From contig CANGTM010000003.1 in assembly GCA_947456825.1 (NCBI GenBank), forward strand, positions 1 through 61,586: a stretch of 61,586 nt of DNA, read 5' to 3'. Both the position numbers and the translations under genes were made by a program. The DNA is from Chitinophagaceae bacterium. Lineage in GTDB: Bacteria; Bacteroidota; Bacteroidia; Chitinophagales; Chitinophagaceae. Below are positions 17,808-25,686 of this stretch, in pieces (position 1 is the first letter of the stretch; the number at the start of each line of letters is the position of its first letter). The notes under the pieces are model-generated. The model saw only the letters and a list, made by a program, of their open reading frames with translations. It did no database searches and was not told the DNA's origin.

Positions 17808-19145
17808 GTGAAGAATTTTTTTCAAACACTTAAGAATATCTGGAGCATCGAGGAGTTGCGCAGTAAGATCCTGTTTACGTTGCTGATGATCACGATCTAT
17901 CGGATCGGGGCCCACATTGCTCTGCCCGGTATCGATCCTATCAAGTTGTCGGCCACTGCCGAGAACAGTACCGGTATTTTGGGTCTTATCGATGCCTTCT
18001 CTGGAGGTGCCTTTAACCAGGCCTCTATTTTTGCGCTGGGTATCATGCCCTATATCTCTGCCTCTATCTTCGTACAGCTGTTGACCGTTTTGGTACCCCG
18101 CTTTCAGAAGATGCAAAAAGAAGGGGAGAGCGGAAGAAAGAAGATCAATCAATACACGCGCTATCTCACCGTTGTTGTTACCTTATTGCAGGCTTCTGCT
18201 TATGTTACTTATTTGCAAGGACTGACCCAGCAGGGCGGTGGCATCATAGCCGGCTTTGCTCCCTATTTCTGGTTGACGACCGTGGTTGTACTGACCGCCG
18301 GCACGTTGTTCGTAATGTGGATGGGAGAGAAGATCACAGATAAAGGGCTTGGTAATGGAACATCGCTCATCATCATGATCGGTATCTTGGCTCGTTTGCC
18401 TCAGTCCTTCTTACAAGAGTTGAGTGCCAAGTCGGTGCGTAATGGTCAGATACTGGTCTTTATCGTAGAGATGGCCATTCTGATCGCTATCATCATGGGT
18501 TGTATCTTGCTGGTGCAGGGTGTTCGTAAAGTGCCAGTCAATTATGCGAAGCAGATCGTGGGTAGTCGCCAATTTGGAGGTGCCCGCCAGTTTCTTCCTC
18601 TCAAGGTCAACAGTGCCGGTGTAATGCCCATCATCTTTGCGCAGGCCATCATCTTTATTCCAACTATTTTCGCCAATTACAATACGCAAAACAATGCGTT
18701 TTTGCAAGCCATCACCGACCAGAGCAATATCTGGTACATGGTCATTTACTCGGTGGTCGTAATCGGGTTTACCTTTTTGTATACGGCTCTTATCTTCAAT
18801 CCCAAGCAGATCGCCGATAATCTCAAGCAGAACAACGGCTTCGTTCCCGGCGTAAAACCCGGACAACCCACTGCCGATTATATTGGGGCCATTATGGATC
18901 GGATCACTTTTCCGGGAGCCATCTTATTGGCGCTGGTAGGTATTCTGCCCGGTATCGCCGAGCGTTTGGGAGTAACACAGCAGTTCTCTACTTTTTTTGG
19001 AGGTACTTCGCTGTTGATCATGGTAGGCGTAATACTCGATACCTTGCAACAGATCGAAACGCAATTATTGATGCGTCAGTACGACGGACTCATGAAGAGT
19101 GGTCGTATACAAGGGCGTCAAACGGCAGCACCAGTAGACATGTAA
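17808..19145 (+). CDS. secY: Preprotein translocase subunit SecY
   Basis: SecY is the channel of the Sec translocon in the inner membrane. The 445-residue protein has ten predicted membrane helices, with RIGAHIALPGIDP in the first periplasmic region and GIMPYISASIFVQLLTVLVP in TM2. It carries the conserved cytosolic loops EGESGRKKINQYTRYLT and KQIADNLKQNNGFVPGVKPG. The start is GTG at 17808, giving VKNFFQTLKNIWSIEELR. A terminator follows the stop. Confidence 0.96.
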   Translation: MKNFFQTLKNIWSIEELRSKILFTLLMITIYRIGAHIALPGIDPIKLSATAENSTGILGLIDAFSGGAFNQASIFALGIMPYISASIFVQLLTVLVPRFQKMQKEGESGRKKINQYTRYLTVVVTLLQASAYVTYLQGLTQQGGGIIAGFAPYFWLTTVVVLTAGTLFVMWMGEKITDKGLGNGTSLIIMIGILARLPQSFLQELSAKSVRNGQILVFIVEMAILIAIIMGCILLVQGVRKVPVNYAKQIVGSRQFGGARQFLPLKVNSAGVMPIIFAQAIIFIPTIFANYNTQNNAFLQAITDQSNIWYMVIYSVVVIGFTFLYTALIFNPKQIADNLKQNNGFVPGVKPGQPTADYIGAIMDRITFPGAILLALVGILPGIAERLGVTQQFSTFFGGTSLLIMVGVILDTLQQIETQLLMRQYDGLMKSGRIQGRQTAAPVDM

Positions 19146-19169
19146 AATATTGTTTTGTGAATAGCTAAG

Positions 19170-19205
19170 CCCGGTCGGTCAAACGGCCGGGTTTTATTTT
19201 TTTAA
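19170..19205 (+). terminator. Rho-independent terminator between secY and map
   Basis: CCCGGTCG (19170-19177) pairs with CGGCCGGG (19184-19191) with one G-U pair, followed by TTTTATTTTTTTT. It would end or attenuate transcription of the ribosomal cluster before map, whose ATG lies only 16 bp further on. No -7 box is visible in that short space. Confidence 0.85.
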
Positions 19206-19220
19206 AGGATATTTGCTCCC

Positions 19221-20015
19221 ATGATCATTAAGTCGTCTTCAGAGATCGAGTGTATGCGTCAGTCGGCGCTGCTGGTAAGTCGTACCCTAACGGAGGTGGC
19301 CGGCGTGCTTCGTCCCGGTATCACCACTTTATGGCTCGATCAGATGATCGGCACTTTTATTCGGGATAATGGGGCCATCCCTTCTTTTTTGAATTATCAT
19401 GGCTATCCTTATAATTCTTGCCTATCGGTAAATGATGTGGTCGTGCATGGTTTTCCGACCAAGCAGGAGCTAAAGGAGGGGGATATTATTTCGGTCGATG
19501 TCGGGGTGTATTATCAGGGGTGGCATGGCGATCATGCCTATTGTTTCGCCATCGGCGACCCAGGCGCTGAGGTGATGCAGTTGATCAAGGTTACGAAAGA
19601 GTCATTATATCTGGGAATAGAAAAGGCCGTGGCCGGAAACCGGGTAGGCGATATCTCGTTCGCCATTCAGTCACATACCGAAAAAAAGTATGGCTATGGC
19701 GTGGTCAGAGAATTGGTGGGTCATGGATTGGGAAGAGACTTGCACGAGGATCCTCAAGTTCCTAATTATGGAAAAAGAGGAACAGGTCCAAAGTTAAAAG
19801 AGGGCTTGGTGCTAGCCATTGAGCCCATGATCAATTTGGGCAAAAAAGAAGTGTATACTGCTTCGGATGGTTGGACAGTCCGTACCAAGGATGGAAAGCC
19901 CTCCGTGCATTTCGAGCACGATGTGTGCGTCCAAAAAGATAGGGCAGATGTCTTATCGGATTATAGGGCGATCGAGGCGGCTGAAAAGGCCAATACAAAT
20001 TTATTTACCGCCTAA
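19221..20015 (+). CDS. map: Methionine aminopeptidase type I
   Basis: Map removes the initiator methionine from nascent proteins using two metal ions. All five metal ligands can be seen: the two Asp in VDVGVYYQGWHGDHAY near residues 93-104, His in GHGLGRDLHED near 169, Glu in AIEPM near 200 and Glu in HFEHDVCV near 233. The 264 residues match the family. In Bacteroidota map is normally followed by infA and the rpsM-rpsK-rpsD-rpoA-rplQ genes, but here an unrelated flavoprotein gene comes next after 23 bp. Confidence 0.96.
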   Translation: MIIKSSSEIECMRQSALLVSRTLTEVAGVLRPGITTLWLDQMIGTFIRDNGAIPSFLNYHGYPYNSCLSVNDVVVHGFPTKQELKEGDIISVDVGVYYQGWHGDHAYCFAIGDPGAEVMQLIKVTKESLYLGIEKAVAGNRVGDISFAIQSHTEKKYGYGVVRELVGHGLGRDLHEDPQVPNYGKRGTGPKLKEGLVLAIEPMINLGKKEVYTASDGWTVRTKDGKPSVHFEHDVCVQKDRADVLSDYRAIEAAEKANTNLFTA

Positions 20016-20038
20016 TTTATAACAGCAACAGTGTCGGC

Positions 20039-21328
20039 ATGGATCAACCGGTAGCACAAACATTGGTCGTGATCGGGGGTGGGGCTGCAGGGTTATTTTG
20101 TGCGGTCAATGCGGCGCGGCTGGCTCCCACGTTACAGGTGATCTTAGTAGAGAAGTCCAACAAATTATTGGCTAAGGTCAAGATAAGCGGCGGTGGTCGC
20201 TGCAATGTAACGCACGCCTGCTTTGATAGGCAGTCACTACCGGGGTACTATCCACGAGGCGCTCAATTTGTAAAACGGTATCAGCATTCTTTTTTTACGA
20301 CAGATACTATCGATTGGTTCGCTGCTCGAAAGGTCAATGTTAAGACAGAGGCCGATGGTAGAATGTTTCCCGTAACGGATAGCTCTCAGACCATCATCGA
20401 TGTCTTGTTGCAAGAAGCGGCCGTCTACGGAGTGCAGATCAGATTGAAGACCGGCGTGCAGCGCATCGAAACCAATGCGCTTTCTCCATCAACTCCGTTT
20501 ATTGTGCACACCCAGCAAGGAGAATCGATAAGTGCCGATTTCTGCTGTATTGCCTGCGGTGGCTACTCACAGTCTGCTCAATTCGATTGGATCAGACAGC
20601 TGGGGCATACCATCGAAGAGCCGGTACCTTCTCTATTTACGTTCAATGCGCCTACGCATCCCATAGTCTCGTTGCAGGGTGTTTCGGTGCCCGAGGTAAG
20701 TGTAAAGATCAGTGGCACCAAATTGATACAGACCGGTCCAGTACTAATTACCCACTGGGGTTTGAGTGGTCCGGCCGTGTTGAAGCTGAGCGCCTATGGT
20801 GCTCGAGAGTTGGCCCAGCGAAACTATAGCTTTACTATACAGATCAACTGGCTGGGCAGGTCCGATCTTACGGCCACATCGCTCTCGGATTTTTTTGCCG
20901 ATCAACGTCGGCAGCATCCCACTCAAAAGATCAGCAATGGAAAATTGCAGCCAATCCCTCAGCGGCTGTGGGATTTCTTTTTATCGCAAGCCGGCATCGC
21001 AGCCGATCGAAAATGGGCCGATCTCTCTCGCAGAGAGGAAAATCTGCTGATACGCCTGTTGACCGATATGTCTATGCATATAGAGGGAAAGACCACGTTC
21101 AAAGAAGAATTTGTAACAGCAGGCGGGGTAGTGGTTGCTGAGATCGACCCGGCCACCATGATGAGCAAGAAAGTTCCTCAGTTGTACTTCGCAGGTGAGA
21201 TCATGAACGTAGACGGCATTACGGGCGGGTTTAATTTTCAGCATGCCTGGAGTAGTGGTATGCTGGCGGCTCGTGCTATTGCTGCTGCGCAGGCTTCACG
21301 GAAGCCGGACGGTCAAACTGTGGCTTGA
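20039..21328 (+). CDS. NAD(P)/FAD-dependent oxidoreductase, YhiN/HI0933 family
   Basis: This is a flavoprotein of the HI0933-like (YhiN, aminoacetone-oxidase-annotated) family, whose physiological substrate is not established. The FAD-binding motif VVIGGGAAGLFCAVNAAR is at residues 10-27 and the signature SGGGRCNVTH near 50. CIACGGYSQ lies near 170 and the C-terminal flavin contact VDGITGGFNFQHAWSSG near 391. It follows map by 23 bp and may share its transcript. Its last 53 bp overlap the 3' end of the opposing acyltransferase gene. Confidence 0.88.
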   Translation: MDQPVAQTLVVIGGGAAGLFCAVNAARLAPTLQVILVEKSNKLLAKVKISGGGRCNVTHACFDRQSLPGYYPRGAQFVKRYQHSFFTTDTIDWFAARKVNVKTEADGRMFPVTDSSQTIIDVLLQEAAVYGVQIRLKTGVQRIETNALSPSTPFIVHTQQGESISADFCCIACGGYSQSAQFDWIRQLGHTIEEPVPSLFTFNAPTHPIVSLQGVSVPEVSVKISGTKLIQTGPVLITHWGLSGPAVLKLSAYGARELAQRNYSFTIQINWLGRSDLTATSLSDFFADQRRQHPTQKISNGKLQPIPQRLWDFFLSQAGIAADRKWADLSRREENLLIRLLTDMSMHIEGKTTFKEEFVTAGGVVVAEIDPATMMSKKVPQLYFAGEIMNVDGITGGFNFQHAWSSGMLAARAIAAAQASRKPDGQTVA

Positions 21329-22274
21329 TACGTATTCGGCACCAGGCACAGAACGGTGCCAGTATCAAAAGGGCGGCTGCAAGTGGCACAGAATTCGTAT
21401 ACCACCACAATAATCCACTCATCGACAATAAATAGATCGGATACAGCAATAGCAACAAGCTGCTGACCACCGAATCGTAGTGTCCTGTCTTATCAAAATA
21501 GCGCAATGCGACCACTTGGATCGGTTTGTATAGTGGCCAATGCAAAAGCTGTCCTATCAGGGCCGGTAAAAACCAAATGATCTTTTCAAAAATCGATACC
21601 CTGACACCCAGCTTTTGTTGGAGTGTTTCGTTATCGTTCTTTTCAATTTCGTAGACCAAGGGTTGTAGTCGTTGCAACAGTACTTGGTTAAAGCTATTGA
21701 GTCGTTGTCCGTCACTGCTCTCCATGGGAATGTCGTGCGCATAGATCGGCTCACCGATATTGATGTCCACGTTTTTTCCAAGGCTGCGAAATGAGCTATA
21801 GTTAAGGCCTACTGGCAGAACGGTAAGCGGAATCCCCGCTTCCCAGGTTTGTATGGCTAAGCGGGCGGTACCTTTTCTTAGCGGACGCAGATGCCACTCG
21901 TTCACACAACGAGCCTCGCTATAGATGGTCACAATTTGATCTTGGCGAAATAAGTTTACGCATGCATCAAAGGTTTGATAGTTGATGCTAAGATTGGAGA
22001 CTCCTTCGCTGCTGCGATAAACAGGAAGTATGTTCAGTTTATGCAACATGCGGGCATGCGTCTTATTTCGAAACGCATCCCCTCTGGCCAGCGCCCAGAC
22101 CGGGGCTTCAAAGAGAAGGTCCAATAAAATTGAGTCCAAAAAGGAGTTAGGGTGATTGACGGCCAAAAGCATCGGTCCGCCACGCCGGAGCATCTCCGGG
22201 TTACTCACCCGGATCCTTCTACATAAAATATTGATTGCCAGTCTTCCAAGAAGCTTTATCGAGGCGTATAGCAA
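21276..22274 (-). CDS. PlsC-like lysophospholipid acyltransferase with C-terminal membrane segments
   Basis: The N-terminal half has the glycerolipid acyltransferase fold: LLAVNHPNSFLDSILL near residue 34 (His and Asp five residues apart, where the classical motif has four), GDAFRN near 60, TIYSEARCVNEWHL near 107 and LPVGLNY near 142. Two hydrophobic segments near 260-310 (SSLLLLLYPIYLLSMSGLLW and PLAAALLILAPFCAW) anchor it in the membrane. The start is uncertain. I take TTG at 22274 (LLYASIKLLGRLAIN) because an upstream ATG at 22352 would run antisense through the rpsA promoter and start codon. The exact substrate is unknown; phospholipid or lipid A-type acylation is possible. Confidence 0.75.
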   Translation of the reverse strand: MLYASIKLLGRLAINILCRRIRVSNPEMLRRGGPMLLAVNHPNSFLDSILLDLLFEAPVWALARGDAFRNKTHARMLHKLNILPVYRSSEGVSNLSINYQTFDACVNLFRQDQIVTIYSEARCVNEWHLRPLRKGTARLAIQTWEAGIPLTVLPVGLNYSSFRSLGKNVDINIGEPIYAHDIPMESSDGQRLNSFNQVLLQRLQPLVYEIEKNDNETLQQKLGVRVSIFEKIIWFLPALIGQLLHWPLYKPIQVVALRYFDKTGHYDSVVSSLLLLLYPIYLLSMSGLLWWYTNSVPLAAALLILAPFCAWCRIRIKPQFDRPASVKPAQQQ

Positions 22275-22309
22275 GGGTCGATTTTTCGTGAAAATAGCGA
22301 TAATAGCCG

Positions 22310-22317
22310 TATCTTTG
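22310..22317 (+). promoter_or_regulatory. -7 promoter box for rpsA
   Basis: TATCTTTG fits the consensus and lies 33 bp before the rpsA ATG. The -33 region has TTCG near 22285 instead of TTTG. The opposing acyltransferase must start from the same ~75 bp. Confidence 0.65.
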
Positions 22318-22350
22318 CAACCCCGAAATAAAACCCTCGGGATTGATATC

Positions 22351-24252
22351 ATGTTTGAAAACAAAATTCCCAAACAACTAAACGCTGATGCACAGGAGCA
22401 GGCTACCGATATGTCGGACGCCGCTGCAGCGACAACAACAGCACCTGTGTCGAGTGTCTCCAGTGCGCATGATGATTTTGACTGGAGTGTCGATAAGCGC
22501 AACGTGACCACTTACTCCGAAGCGGAGAAGGAAAAGTATCACAAAGTTTACGAGAACACCTTCATTCAGTTGAGCGATGGAGAACTGATCAAAGGAATCG
22601 TCGTTGGTCTTACCAAGACCGATGTGGTCCTGAACATCGGATTCAAAAGTGATGGACTTATTTCCCTCAATGAATTTCGTGATCTCCCTGCATTGGCCGT
22701 TGGCGATGAGGTAGAGGTCATGATCGTTGAAAAAGAAGATAGGGACGGACATCTGAATCTCAGCCGTCGTCAGGCTAGAATCACTCGTGCCTGGGAGCGT
22801 ATCGTAGAGGTACATAAGACCGGAGAGGTCATCACAGGAACGGTCACTTCTAAGACCAAAGGAGGATTGATCGTGGATGTGTTCGGCATGGAAACTTTCT
22901 TGCCCGGATCACAGATCGATGTGAAGCCCGTTACCGATTACGACCAGTTCGTGGGTAAGACCATGGAGTTCAAGGTCGTTAAGATCAATGAAGCCATCAA
23001 GAACGCCGTTGTCTCTCACAAGGCGCTTATTGAAAGTGATATAGAGGCCCAGCGCGCGCAGATAATGAGCAAGCTGGAGAAAGGACAGGTACTCGAAGGA
23101 ACCGTCAAGAATATTACCGATTTCGGGGCCTTTATGGACCTGGGTGGTCTCGACGGATTGCTGTACATCACCGATATTTCATGGGGACGTATCTCTCATC
23201 CCTCCGAAGTGCTCAAGCTTGATCAAAAGATCAATGTGGTGGTGCTCGATTTCGATGATGAGAAGCGCCGCATCAGCCTAGGTCTGAAGCAGCTGACCCC
23301 GCATCCTTGGGATGTGTTGGGTGGAGCCATCGCCGAGGGGAATGTGGTAAAAGGTCGCGTAGTGAACATCGAAGACTATGGTGCCTTCCTCGAAATTCAG
23401 CCCGGTGTGGAAGGATTGGTGCACGTGTCGGAGATTACATGGGCCAATACCCCAATCAATGCCAAAGAATTCTTTAAGCTTGGCGACGAGCACGAAGCCA
23501 AGATCGTAACTCTCGATAAAGACAGTCGCAAGATGAGCTTGTCCATTAAGCAGCTCACGGCCGATCCCTGGAACGATATCGAGACAAAATTCCCAGAAGG
23601 AAGTCGCCATGACGGACTGGTTAAGAACATCACCAATTATGGTGTGTTCGTAGAATTGGCTCCCGGTATAGGTGGTATGATTCACATCAGCGACCTAAGC
23701 TGGCTCAAGCGTTTCAATCATCCTACCGAATACACCAAGGTCGGTCAACACATCGATGTGATGATCTTGGGTATTGACAAGGATAATCGCAAACTGCAAC
23801 TCGGACATAAGCAACTCGAAGAAGATCCATGGAACCAACTGCAGGAAACGTTCGCCATTGGCACCCTGCACGAGGGATTGGTGATTCGCCGCGACGATAA
23901 AGGTGCTACCATACAGCTTCCTTACGGACTGGAAGGGTTTGCCCCCAACCGTCATCTGGCCAAGCAGGATGGCAAGAGCATCGCTGCCGACGAAACGGCA
24001 TCTTTCATGGTCATTGAATTCGATCGCAACGAAAAGCGCATCGTGCTGTCTCATACCCGCATTTGGGAGCAAGGAAAGGAGGACGAGGCAGAACTAGCGA
24101 AGAAAGAGGTGCGTGCCGATGCCGAGAAGACCAAGAAAGCGGTCAAGAACATTCAAGGTAAAGTAGAGAAAGCCACATTAGGAGACCTTGGTGTACTGGC
24201 CGATCTCAAGAAAAAAATGCAAGAGGGCGGAGAAGAAAAAGCTCCCGAGTAA
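22351..24252 (+). CDS. rpsA: Ribosomal protein S1
   Basis: S1 unfolds mRNA and brings it to the 30S subunit. This is important in Bacteroidota, where Shine-Dalgarno pairing is little used. The ATG at 22351 gives MFENKIPKQLNADAQ; an open frame further up runs through the promoter and was rejected. After a ~75-residue flexible N-terminus come six S1 repeats. Good examples are EGTVKNITDFGAFMDLGGLD and KGRVVNIEDYGAFLEI. The protein has 633 residues with a Lys/Glu-rich tail. A strong terminator follows. Confidence 0.95.
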   Translation: MFENKIPKQLNADAQEQATDMSDAAAATTTAPVSSVSSAHDDFDWSVDKRNVTTYSEAEKEKYHKVYENTFIQLSDGELIKGIVVGLTKTDVVLNIGFKSDGLISLNEFRDLPALAVGDEVEVMIVEKEDRDGHLNLSRRQARITRAWERIVEVHKTGEVITGTVTSKTKGGLIVDVFGMETFLPGSQIDVKPVTDYDQFVGKTMEFKVVKINEAIKNAVVSHKALIESDIEAQRAQIMSKLEKGQVLEGTVKNITDFGAFMDLGGLDGLLYITDISWGRISHPSEVLKLDQKINVVVLDFDDEKRRISLGLKQLTPHPWDVLGGAIAEGNVVKGRVVNIEDYGAFLEIQPGVEGLVHVSEITWANTPINAKEFFKLGDEHEAKIVTLDKDSRKMSLSIKQLTADPWNDIETKFPEGSRHDGLVKNITNYGVFVELAPGIGGMIHISDLSWLKRFNHPTEYTKVGQHIDVMILGIDKDNRKLQLGHKQLEEDPWNQLQETFAIGTLHEGLVIRRDDKGATIQLPYGLEGFAPNRHLAKQDGKSIAADETASFMVIEFDRNEKRIVLSHTRIWEQGKEDEAELAKKEVRADAEKTKKAVKNIQGKVEKATLGDLGVLADLKKKMQEGGEEKAPE

Positions 24253-24274
24253 ACTCTCTTGTTCAAGTAGATCA

Positions 24275-24307
24275 AAGGCTGTCTCGCAAGAGGCAGCCTT
24301 TTGTTTT
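24275..24307 (+). terminator. Rho-independent terminator of rpsA
   Basis: AAGGCTGTCTC (24275-24285) and GAGGCAGCCTT (24290-24300) form an 11-bp stem with one G-U pair, closed by the GNRA loop GCAA, followed by a T-rich run to 24307. Confidence 0.92.
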
Positions 24308-24328
24308 AGTCAATAGGGCGGGGCTCGT

Positions 24329-24336
24329 TATATTTG
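24329..24336 (+). promoter_or_regulatory. -7 promoter box for the PlsC-like gene
   Basis: TATATTTG lies 18 bp before the ATG at 24355. It overlaps a possible upstream TTG start at 24334, which argues for the ATG as the true start. Confidence 0.7.
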
Positions 24337-24354
24337 TTGACCAGTAGTTACAGC

Positions 24355-25128
24355 ATGGCATCCATTTTAGACAGGCTCCTCACATTCAATCCCGTCCGAA
24401 AACTAGTTTTTTTGGTGGTGGGGCTGGCCAGTTATCCTGGTCTTGCCTGGGTCAATCGCCTAACGATCAGCGGTACCGAGCACCTCAAAAATCTGCCAAA
24501 GCAAAAAGTACTCTTTGTGAGCAATCACCAAACGTATTTTGCCGATGTCATCACCTTCTTTCATATTTTCTGTGCGGTCAAATGGGGTAAACGAAACCGG
24601 TTGGGCTTGCCGTATTATTTATTGAATCCCTTTACTCGTGTCAATTACGTGGCAGCGGTAGAGACCATGAAAAACAATTTGCTGTCCCGGTTATTTTTAC
24701 TGGCAGGAGGTGTTACGGTAAAGAGAACCTGGAGAGCCGAGGGTAAAGACGTTCGCAGGGGATTGGATCCGTCCGATACGCGCAAGATCACCCGGGCACT
24801 CGATAGAAACTGGGTCATTACCTTTCCGCAAGGAACCACCAAGCCGTTTGCCCCCGGAAGAAAAGGAACGGCCCTTATCATTAAAGAGGTACGGCCCATC
24901 GTTATACCGGTAGTGATCGGTGGATTCTGGCGCGCCTTCAATAAAAAGGGATTGCGCTTTAAGAAAAAGGGAACAAGATTGAGTGTACAGTTCAAGGCAC
25001 CTTTGTCTATCGATTATGACGCTTCGGCCGAGCAGATCATGGATCAGATCATGGATGCCATTGAGCAAAGCAAGCAGTATATGCTGCAAGGCCGGCATCA
25101 TCGGCTGGCAGTGGCGGACGGTAACTAG
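24355..25128 (+). CDS. 1-acylglycerol-3-phosphate acyltransferase-like protein (PlsC family)
   Basis: The 257-residue protein belongs to the glycerolipid acyltransferases, which transfer an acyl group to lysophosphatidic acid at the inner membrane. Motif I reads SNHQTYFAD near residue 52, with five rather than four residues between the catalytic His and Asp. Motif III is FPQGTTKPF near 160 instead of FPEGTR. IVIPVVIGGF near 182 is motif IV. A hydrophobic segment (KLVFLVVGLASYPGLAWV) is near the N-terminus. It is the only plus-strand gene of its unit, and its stop overlaps the end of the convergent thioesterase gene by 4 bp. Confidence 0.85.
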   Translation: MASILDRLLTFNPVRKLVFLVVGLASYPGLAWVNRLTISGTEHLKNLPKQKVLFVSNHQTYFADVITFFHIFCAVKWGKRNRLGLPYYLLNPFTRVNYVAAVETMKNNLLSRLFLLAGGVTVKRTWRAEGKDVRRGLDPSDTRKITRALDRNWVITFPQGTTKPFAPGRKGTALIIKEVRPIVIPVVIGGFWRAFNKKGLRFKKKGTRLSVQFKAPLSIDYDASAEQIMDQIMDAIEQSKQYMLQGRHHRLAVADGN

Positions 25129-25640
25129 TCTTTCAGGAAAAGGGCTTTTAACTCTGCCGCATCATCGGGTTTCATTTTACCTCCGAGTATCAATCGCAAT
25201 TGTCTGCGTCGAAGGGCGCCCTCGAAAAGTTTCTTCTCTTCTTCGGTCTCAGCTATTACGGGTGGAACAGGCCTTGGTTTTCTATTGGGGTCAAGGGCTA
25301 CAAAAGTATAATAGGCCTCGTTGCTCTTGTAGCGGTACTGTTGGATCAAGTCTTCGCCCCACACGCTCAAATGTATTTCCATCGAACTATTGAAAGCGCG
25401 GGTGATCTTAGCTTCAATATGAACCGTGTTGCCGAGTTTTATGGGGTTTTCGAAAGAGATATTATCGACCGAGGCTGTTACGCAGGGAACATTGCAATGT
25501 TTTTGAGCGGCCAGGGCTGCGGCAATATCCATCCAATACATTAGTCTTCCGCCCATCAAATTACCAAAGAGGTTGGTGTCATTGGGCAATACCAACTCGG
25601 TCATTAGGGTCAGACTGTCGATCGCTCTTTTGGGGTCCAT
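25125..25640 (-). CDS. Acyl-CoA thioesterase, hot-dog fold
   Basis: The 171-residue protein is like the YciA/BFIT cytosolic acyl-CoA hydrolases that release CoA from fatty acyl-CoA. The sequence LVLPNDTNLFGNLMGGRLMY near residue 17 holds the catalytic Asn/Asp region and the central helix with its GG. The second hallmark is VDNISFENPIKLGN near 57. A Lys/Arg-rich C-terminus follows. Its own -7 box lies 13 bp upstream of the ATG. Confidence 0.88.
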   Translation of the reverse strand: MDPKRAIDSLTLMTELVLPNDTNLFGNLMGGRLMYWMDIAAALAAQKHCNVPCVTASVDNISFENPIKLGNTVHIEAKITRAFNSSMEIHLSVWGEDLIQQYRYKSNEAYYTFVALDPNRKPRPVPPVIAETEEEKKLFEGALRRRQLRLILGGKMKPDDAAELKALFLKD

Positions 25641-25653
25641 TTGATTGTTTTCG

Positions 25654-25661
25654 CAAAGATA
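25654..25661 (-). promoter_or_regulatory. -7 promoter box for the thioesterase gene
   Basis: Read on the minus strand this is TATCTTTG, an exact match, with 13 bp to the ATG at 25640. Confidence 0.65.
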
Positions 25662-25686
25662 GTAGTAGCCGATCGATCGGAGCTTA

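Noticed and set aside
22156-22350. Upstream extension of rpsA
   Set aside because: It would place the start before the -7 box and opposite the acyltransferase coding region.
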